Source of the DNA: Nocardia sp.
GTDB taxonomy: Bacteria; Actinomycetota; Actinomycetes; Mycobacteriales; Mycobacteriaceae
Direction: 5' to 3'
DNA: 9,853 nucleotides
Assembly: GCA_013361595.1 (NCBI GenBank)
Contig: JABFXT010000360.1
Coordinates: 1-9,853 of the forward strand
The notes beneath the pieces were generated by a model. The model saw nothing but the letters and a program-made list of their open reading frames with translations. It made no database searches and was not told the origin of the DNA. Below, in pieces: positions 5,830 to 9,853 of this stretch; the first letter of the stretch is position 1; the number at the start of each line of letters is the position of its first letter. The translations under genes were made by a program, and so were the position numbers.

Positions 5830-6162
5830 CTAGGCGGCGATCGACCCGAACGCCGCGCCGGTGAGCGTGAGAACACCCGCCGAGGCCGCGTCCTGGACCA
5901 GATACTGGGCCAGCTGGGTGCGCAGGATGGCGGCGGTGTGGTGCAGTTCGAGGACGGCCTGGCCGAGCGAGGTCTGTTGGGTGGCGGCGGCCTTGTTCAT
6001 ATGCATCGCGCCGTGGATCGAGGCCTCGTCGGCGCCGGACGGCGCAACATAGGTGGCCGGAACCGTGGCCGCGGCCACTCCCGAAAGCCTGTCGGCGAGC
6101 AGATCCAGCTCGACCGCGGCGGCGAGGATGAGCTCCGGTGTGACGTCTACGTTGCCGATCAT
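5830..6162 (-). CDS. PE-domain protein, type VII secretion substrate
   Basis: This is a short 110-residue protein with the architecture of a bare PE domain. Pro9-Glu10 near the N-terminus (VDVTPELILAA) is the family signature. Two long helices are separated by a turn around YVAPSGADEAS (38-48). YLVQD (Tyr87-Asp91) after the second helix matches the YxxxD/E secretion signal that follows PE domains. It lacks the long polymorphic C-terminus of many mycobacterial PE proteins. It should pair with the adjacent PPE protein in the cytoplasm before export. I chose ATG 6162 because AGAAGGAG lies 8 nt upstream and the protein then starts at the PE helix. A longer in-frame start at 6369 would add 69 atypical basic residues that overlap the neighbouring gene. 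Confidence 0.85.
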   Translation of the reverse strand: MIGNVDVTPELILAAAVELDLLADRLSGVAAATVPATYVAPSGADEASIHGAMHMNKAAATQQTSLGQAVLELHHTAAILRTQLAQYLVQDAASAGVLTLTGAAFGSIAA

Positions 6163-6225
6163 GTCCTCGACTCCTTCTGGTGGCGGCTCTTGGGCGGAAC
6201 CACGAGAATTCCCCCTACGAGTTAG

Positions 6226-6251
6226 GACGCGATACCCCCGCTGACGGTTCC
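6226..6251 (-). promoter_or_regulatory. Candidate ECF-sigma promoter for PE-PPE-EspG
   Basis: The minus strand has GGAAC (6251-6247), a 17-bp spacer, then CGTC (6229-6226). This matches the GGAAC/CGTY pattern of many ECF sigma factors such as SigE/SigH-like groups. It lies about 60-90 nt upstream of the PE start, in the only sizeable gap before the operon. I see no good TANNNT element in the right place. The short motif could be chance in a GC-rich region. Confidence 0.3.
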
Positions 6252-6331
6252 ATCGAATCCAGAACTTCTTCCGGTCGGCCCAGCCCCCGCCCTTGCATCC
6301 CCTGCCGGCTTGTTGCTGGACAGGTCTGAGC

Positions 6332-6682
6332 TTAACCCCATCCCAGCTGATGGAGACGCTCTTCGTCAATCCCGAAATAGTGTGCGATTTCGTGGATCAC
6401 GGTGATCCGCACTTCGTCGACCACCTCGGCCTCGTCGGCGCACACTTCCAGCAGGGCGTCCCGGTACACGGTGATGGTGTCGGGCAGCGAGCCCCCGTAG
6501 TGGCTGTCGCGTTCGGTCAGCGCGATCCCGTGATACAGCCCCAGCAGGTGGGGTTCGTCGGGATTACGCGGTTCGATCAGGATCACCACATTGTCGATGG
6601 CGCGGGTCAGTTCGGCCGGGATCTGGTCCAGCGCATCACCGACCAGCTCCTCGAATCGGGTCTCGGACATGTGGACCGGCAT
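6332..6682 (-). CDS. Small zincin-like metallopeptidase (DUF1025 / PF06262 type)
   Basis: The 116-residue protein carries HEIAHYFG (97-104), the HExxHxxG zinc-binding motif of minimal zincins. His97 and His101 would bind zinc, Glu98 would act as the base, and Glu107 (position 11 of the motif) would stand where relatives usually have Asp. The helix continues EERLHQLGW, typical of this small actinobacterial family. There is no signal peptide or membrane segment, so it is probably cytoplasmic, and its substrate is unknown. ATG 6682 has GGAG 7 nt upstream and follows the septum-formation gene by only 14 bp, so the two form an operon. The equivalent pair in M. tuberculosis, as I recall, is Rv3835-Rv3836. 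Confidence 0.9.
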   Translation of the reverse strand: MPVHMSETRFEELVGDALDQIPAELTRAIDNVVILIEPRNPDEPHLLGLYHGIALTERDSHYGGSLPDTITVYRDALLEVCADEAEVVDEVRITVIHEIAHYFGIDEERLHQLGWG

Positions 6683-6696
6683 CGACGGGCTCCGGC

Positions 6697-7953
6697 CTAA
6701 CGGGGCGCGGGCCGCGGTTCCGGCTGCGGGGGCAGCGGGGCGGCGCCGGGCAGCGGTTTGGGAGTCGACCGCCCGGAATTGGGCGGCGGCACCGGCTCCT
6801 GGCCGTTGATGAGCAGTTTGCCCCGCGCCGGACCCACGATCGGTGCGAAACCCTCCTGGTCGGCACCTTTTCCGACCATGCAGTCGAGTTTGCGGCTACC
6901 GGCCAGCCAGCTGCGTACATCGATGAAATCGAAGAACACCGTGAGCGTCTTGTCCCGCAGGACATGCGGGCCGCCGAGATAGTCGTTGGTGAGCCGGCCG
7001 CACTCCTCCTCCAGGAACCGGTCCTGGTCCTCCTTGACCGGCGGACCACCGGGGAAGCGCTGCGACAGGTCCACGGTGGCCGCGATCTCGACCGCGTGCT
7101 CCTGGGCGCAGTCGATCGGATCGGTCGGCAGGTTCTGGCTGATACCGAGGCAGACTCCCGGTTCGTAGACCTTGGACTGGTCGCCGTCGGTGACCCGGCC
7201 CGTGGTGGCGACCGGATTACCGCTGAGCCCGGGAACCTGCAGCCCGCAGCGCAGCATCCGGTCGCCCGAATTGAGCCAGCCGTCGTTGCTCGGGTACATG
7301 AGCCCCACCGCGTAGCGGCCGCGTGGGTCGAGTCTGCCGTTCAGATACCGCTGGGCGGCCGGTTCGCAGTGTTCCTCACGGAGTTCGGTGAGCCGCAGCG
7401 AATCGGGCCACGGCGCGTCCGGGCCGAATTCGGATCCGGGGTACTGGCTCAGATCGATGGTGTCGGTGACCTCGAAGAGATGTTCACTACCGCAATCGAG
7501 TTCGACCAGATCGGAATGATCGGGCCTGGTCCAGGTGAGACAGTCGCCGGTGCCCACCGAGGCGAAAACCTTGTCGGCCTTGGCCACCGAACCGCCGGGG
7601 CTGCGGGCCTGCAGATTCGAATCGCTGTCGAAGCCGTTCACCAGCATGGTGCCCAGGGCCGCGACCACCGCGCCCACGGCCACCGCGAGCAGCCCCCAGC
7701 GCAACCTGGGCGCCGGGATCCGTCGCGGTTTGCCACCGGGGCGACGTGTGGTGCCCGGGGTTCGCGAGCGGGTGCGGTCGCGGCGCTGCTCGGCCGCCGA
7801 ACCCCGGCCCGGGGTATCGGGCGATGCCGGACCGTCGGACCGCGGACGCGCGGAATCGGTCCTGCGACCGCGACCCGGCCGGCCGGTACGCGAGCGCAAC
7901 GATTGGGCACCACGGGGGGCGCGCCGGTTGGTGGGCTCAGTTTCGGAGGACAT
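6697..7953 (-). CDS. Septum-formation family membrane protein
   Basis: This 418-residue protein has a long basic, Arg/Pro-rich cytoplasmic N-terminus (1-84), one transmembrane helix (about 85-107, [20 protein letters not shown]) and a large extracytoplasmic part. That part is two tandem copies of the septum-formation (PF13845-like) domain, with matching cysteines: Cys138, 154, 196 and 236 in the first, Cys268, 282, 318 and 358 in the second. The recurring pattern is CLxW/G, then DC..EH, then C....YL, then C. The even spacing suggests disulfides outside the membrane. The tail is Pro-rich. A role at the division septum or cell wall is implied by the family name only. ATG 7953 is the furthest upstream start and has no ribosome site. 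A CATGAT hexamer 8 nt before it could allow a leaderless transcript. The gene is divergent from serS. Confidence 0.88.
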   Translation of the reverse strand: MSSETEPTNRRAPRGAQSLRSRTGRPGRGRRTDSARPRSDGPASPDTPGRGSAAEQRRDRTRSRTPGTTRRPGGKPRRIPAPRLRWGLLAVAVGAVVAALGTMLVNGFDSDSNLQARSPGGSVAKADKVFASVGTGDCLTWTRPDHSDLVELDCGSEHLFEVTDTIDLSQYPGSEFGPDAPWPDSLRLTELREEHCEPAAQRYLNGRLDPRGRYAVGLMYPSNDGWLNSGDRMLRCGLQVPGLSGNPVATTGRVTDGDQSKVYEPGVCLGISQNLPTDPIDCAQEHAVEIAATVDLSQRFPGGPPVKEDQDRFLEEECGRLTNDYLGGPHVLRDKTLTVFFDFIDVRSWLAGSRKLDCMVGKGADQEGFAPIVGPARGKLLINGQEPVPPPNSGRSTPKPLPGAAPLPPQPEPRPAPR

Positions 7954-8062
7954 CGCGGTCCATCATGGCAGCGCAGCACCCGAACGTGCCACGAACCCGG
8001 CCGATCGGTATGGCGGGAGTGTTGCGGAAGCCGGGTCCGTGGCGCCCGGGGGCGATACTCGG

Positions 8063-8092
8063 TTGAGGCGGGAATTCCGGGACCATTACGCT
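8063..8092 (+). promoter_or_regulatory. serS promoter, leaderless
   Basis: TTGAGG (8063-8068) and TACGCT (8087-8092) are separated by 18 bp, a good sigma-A promoter for an actinomycete. The -10 ends 8 nt before the ATG, and the gap GGTCAGCC has no ribosome site, so the mRNA probably starts at the start codon. A leaderless mRNA leaves no room for a T-box or attenuator. Confidence 0.6.
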
Positions 8093-8100
8093 GGTCAGCC

Positions 8101-9363
8101 ATGATCGACCTCCGCCTCCTGCGCGATGATCCCGAGCTGGTCCGCGCCTCGCAGCGAGCCCGGGGCGAGAACCCGGCCCTCGTCGACGCGCTGCTCACGG
8201 CCGACAGCGCGCGCCGATCCGCGATCGCGACCGCCGACAAATTGCGCGCCGAGCACAAGGCCATGGGTAAGCAGGTCGGCAAGGCGAGCAAGGAGGAACG
8301 CCCCGCGCTGCTGGCGCAGGCGCAGGAGATGTCGGTCCGGGTCAAGGAGGCCGAGACCGCGCAGAACACCGCCGAGGCCGAGATGCAGGACGCGCACCGG
8401 GCGATCTCGAACGTCGTCCAGGAGGGCGCCCCCGCGGGCGGGGAGGACGATTTCGTCCTGTTGGAGACCGTCGGCGAGATCCCCGAGTTCGATTTCACCC
8501 CCCGTGATCACCTGGAGCTGGGTGAGGCGCTGGGGTTGATGGATATGGAGCGCGGCGCGAAGGTCTCCGGTTCGCGGTTCTATTTCCTCACCGGCTACGG
8601 CGCGCTCCTGCAGCTCGGTCTGCTACAGCTGGCGGCGCAGCGGGCGGTGGCCAACGGTTTCACGATGATGATCCCGCCGGTACTGGTCCGGCCGGAGATC
8701 ATGGCGGGTACCGGTTTCCTGGGCCAGCATTCGGCCGAGGTGTACCACCTGGAGGAAGACGACCTGTATCTGGTCGGCACCTCGGAGGTGCCGCTGGCCG
8801 GCTACCACGCCGACGAGATCCTCGACCTCGGTACGGGTGCGAAGCGCTACGCGGGCTGGTCTTCGTGTTTCCGGCGCGAGGCCGGCAGCTACGGCAAGGA
8901 CACCCGCGGGATCATCCGCGTGCACCAGTTCGACAAGGTCGAAATGTTCGTCTACACGCGTCCCGAGGACGCAGCTGCCGAGCATCAGCGGTTGCTGGCC
9001 TGGGAGCGGGAGATGCTCGCCGCCCTCGACGTCCCCTACCGGGTCATCGACGTGGCGGCCGGTGATCTGGGTTCTTCGGCGGCCCGGAAATTCGACTGCG
9101 AGGCGTGGGTGCCCAGCCAGGGCACCTACCGCGAGCTGAGCTCGACCTCGAACTGCACGACCTTCCAGGCGCGCCGGCTATCGGTCCGCTATCGCGACGA
9201 GAACGGCAAACCGCAGATCGCCGCCACGCTCAACGGCACGCTCGCCACCACTCGATGGCTGGTCGCGCTGTTGGAGAACCATCAGCAGGCCGACGGTTCG
9301 GTACGGGTTCCCGCAGCTCTGGTGCCGTTTGTCGGCACCGAGCTACTGACTCCGCCCAGCTGA
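8101..9363 (+). CDS. serS: Seryl-tRNA synthetase
   Basis: This cytoplasmic class II aminoacyl-tRNA synthetase has 420 residues, normal for bacterial SerRS, and charges tRNA-Ser. It also supplies Ser-tRNA-Sec where selenocysteine is used. The N-terminus ([17 protein letters not shown]) leads into the long antiparallel coiled coil (about 30-105) that holds the tRNA variable arm. The catalytic core follows with the serine-binding TSEVPL (Thr227-Glu229), motif 2 [14 protein letters not shown] (from 257) and motif 3 ending at NGTLATTRW (Asn378-Arg385). All key residues appear intact. The same frame stays open far upstream, across the septum-formation gene, but the ATG at 8101 fits the family N-terminus and the promoter. 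A hairpin follows the stop. Confidence 0.97.
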   Translation: MIDLRLLRDDPELVRASQRARGENPALVDALLTADSARRSAIATADKLRAEHKAMGKQVGKASKEERPALLAQAQEMSVRVKEAETAQNTAEAEMQDAHRAISNVVQEGAPAGGEDDFVLLETVGEIPEFDFTPRDHLELGEALGLMDMERGAKVSGSRFYFLTGYGALLQLGLLQLAAQRAVANGFTMMIPPVLVRPEIMAGTGFLGQHSAEVYHLEEDDLYLVGTSEVPLAGYHADEILDLGTGAKRYAGWSSCFRREAGSYGKDTRGIIRVHQFDKVEMFVYTRPEDAAAEHQRLLAWEREMLAALDVPYRVIDVAAGDLGSSAARKFDCEAWVPSQGTYRELSSTSNCTTFQARRLSVRYRDENGKPQIAATLNGTLATTRWLVALLENHQQADGSVRVPAALVPFVGTELLTPPS

Positions 9364-9382
9364 CGGGGTTCACCGGTGAGAG

Positions 9383-9406
9383 ACCGGGGTACTCGATATC
9401 CCCGGT
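9383..9406 (+). terminator. Hairpin after serS
   Basis: ACCGGGG (9383-9389) and CCCCGGT (9400-9406) form a perfect 7-bp GC-rich stem with a 10-nt loop, starting 19 nt after the serS stop. Only a short T-poor tail (TGGGTCG) follows, as is common for actinobacterial terminators. It separates serS from the next gene's own promoter. Confidence 0.5.
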
Positions 9407-9434
9407 TGGGTCGCCGGTGAGCTGATCAGTTGTT

Positions 9435-9440
9435 TAGGCT
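9435..9440 (+). promoter_or_regulatory. -10 element TAGGCT, leaderless start
   Basis: TAGGCT ends 7 nt before GTG 9448. The gap GTTCATC has no ribosome site, so a leaderless transcript is likely. No convincing -35 at normal spacing is seen. Confidence 0.4.
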
Positions 9441-9447
9441 GTTCATC

Positions 9448-9853
9448 GTGCGAGGAAGCGGGTCTCGCGGCGATACCCGAACGCGGGTACGGGCCGCGTC
9501 TGGTGTGGCGACTGCCATGGTCATGTCCCGGACCACCGGGGCCTTCTACGTCATGGGCGGTGTGCTCGGTCTGCTGGTGACCGCGGTCGCGCCCACCCAG
9601 GTGCTGCACCCGGGTGACGAGGGCAATCGGATGCTGGTCGGTTCGGCCGCGGCGGTAGCCCTGTTGCTGGGGATAAGCCTGCTCGGGTGGGGTCCGCGGA
9701 TGCCGCACTGGCTGCACCACGTCTATGTGGTGCTGGCGACCGTTCTGGTGACCGTCGCCGTGCATTCCTTCCCGAACACCGTCGCCGCGATAACCCTCGC
9801 CTCGTTCTATGTCTTCGTGGCCTGCGACGCGGCGTTGTTCTTTGCCTGGACGC
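9448..9853 (+). CDS. Multi-pass membrane protein, N-terminal part, cut by window end
   Basis: The frame is open to the right edge (135 codons visible) with strong G/C third-position bias. After a basic 25-residue leader come four hydrophobic segments at about 31-49, 62-82, 90-106 and 111-134, with few charges between them, so this is an integral membrane region. The layout resembles the membrane sensor part of actinobacterial diguanylate cyclases, and I recall GGDEF proteins beside serS in nocardiae. No GGDEF motif lies in the visible part, so that function is inference only. GTG 9448 is favoured by the -10 just upstream. ATG 9517 or 9523, nearer the first membrane segment, is the alternative start. 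Confidence 0.6.
   Translation, partial: MRGSGSRGDTRTRVRAASGVATAMVMSRTTGAFYVMGGVLGLLVTAVAPTQVLHPGDEGNRMLVGSAAAVALLLGISLLGWGPRMPHWLHHVYVVLATVLVTVAVHSFPNTVAAITLASFYVFVACDAALFFAWT

Noticed and set aside
6163..6369. 69-residue N-terminal extension of the PE protein
   Set aside because: It is basic and unlike any PE N-terminus, overlaps the metallopeptidase gene, and lacks the ribosome site present before ATG 6162.
6964..8100. Upstream extension of the serS frame, giving a protein of about 800 residues
   Set aside because: The extension runs antisense to the septum-formation gene and crosses its promoter region. SerRS is complete from the ATG at 8101, which has its own promoter.

Overview
The window comes from a high-GC actinomycete of the Mycobacteriales, most likely Nocardia or a close relative. 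The pointers are codons that nearly always end in G or C, many GTG starts, several starts that look leaderless, a DtxR/IdeR-type iron box, and PE, PPE and EspG proteins. The genus is an inference from gene content, not a sequence match.

Gene order follows the region I recall as Rv3834c-Rv3839 in Mycobacterium tuberculosis, drawn in the opposite orientation. Positions 1-521 hold no gene I can support, only a tandem operator-like repeat and a weak hairpin. A DUF2470 protein (minus, 522-1280) follows, with an IdeR-like box over its promoter. Divergent from it is an unrecognised 137-residue protein (1454-1867). Then come prephenate dehydratase pheA (2005-2922) and a histidine phosphatase of the phosphoglycerate mutase superfamily (3062-3724). 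A doubtful 48-codon frame bridges these last two.

Converging on the phosphatase is a minus-strand block read PE (6162-5830), PPE (5724-4558), EspG (4561-3731). This is a compact type VII secretion substrate pair with its chaperone and no ESX machinery gene in view. It lies inside an otherwise conserved housekeeping neighbourhood, between the homologues of Rv3837c and Rv3836. Upstream on the same strand are a two-gene unit, a membrane-anchored septum-formation family protein (7953-6697) and a small zincin-like metallopeptidase (6682-6332). Divergent from these is seryl-tRNA synthetase serS (8101-9363), then the start of a multi-pass membrane protein cut by the window end (9448-9853).

The most informative points are the orphan PE-PPE-EspG block with its ECF-like promoter candidate, the iron box on the DUF2470 gene, an Asn-to-Ser change in a conserved PheA motif, and strong palindromes or repeats at 464-495 and 1925-1945. 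I see no CRISPR array, tRNA, rRNA or insertion sequence.
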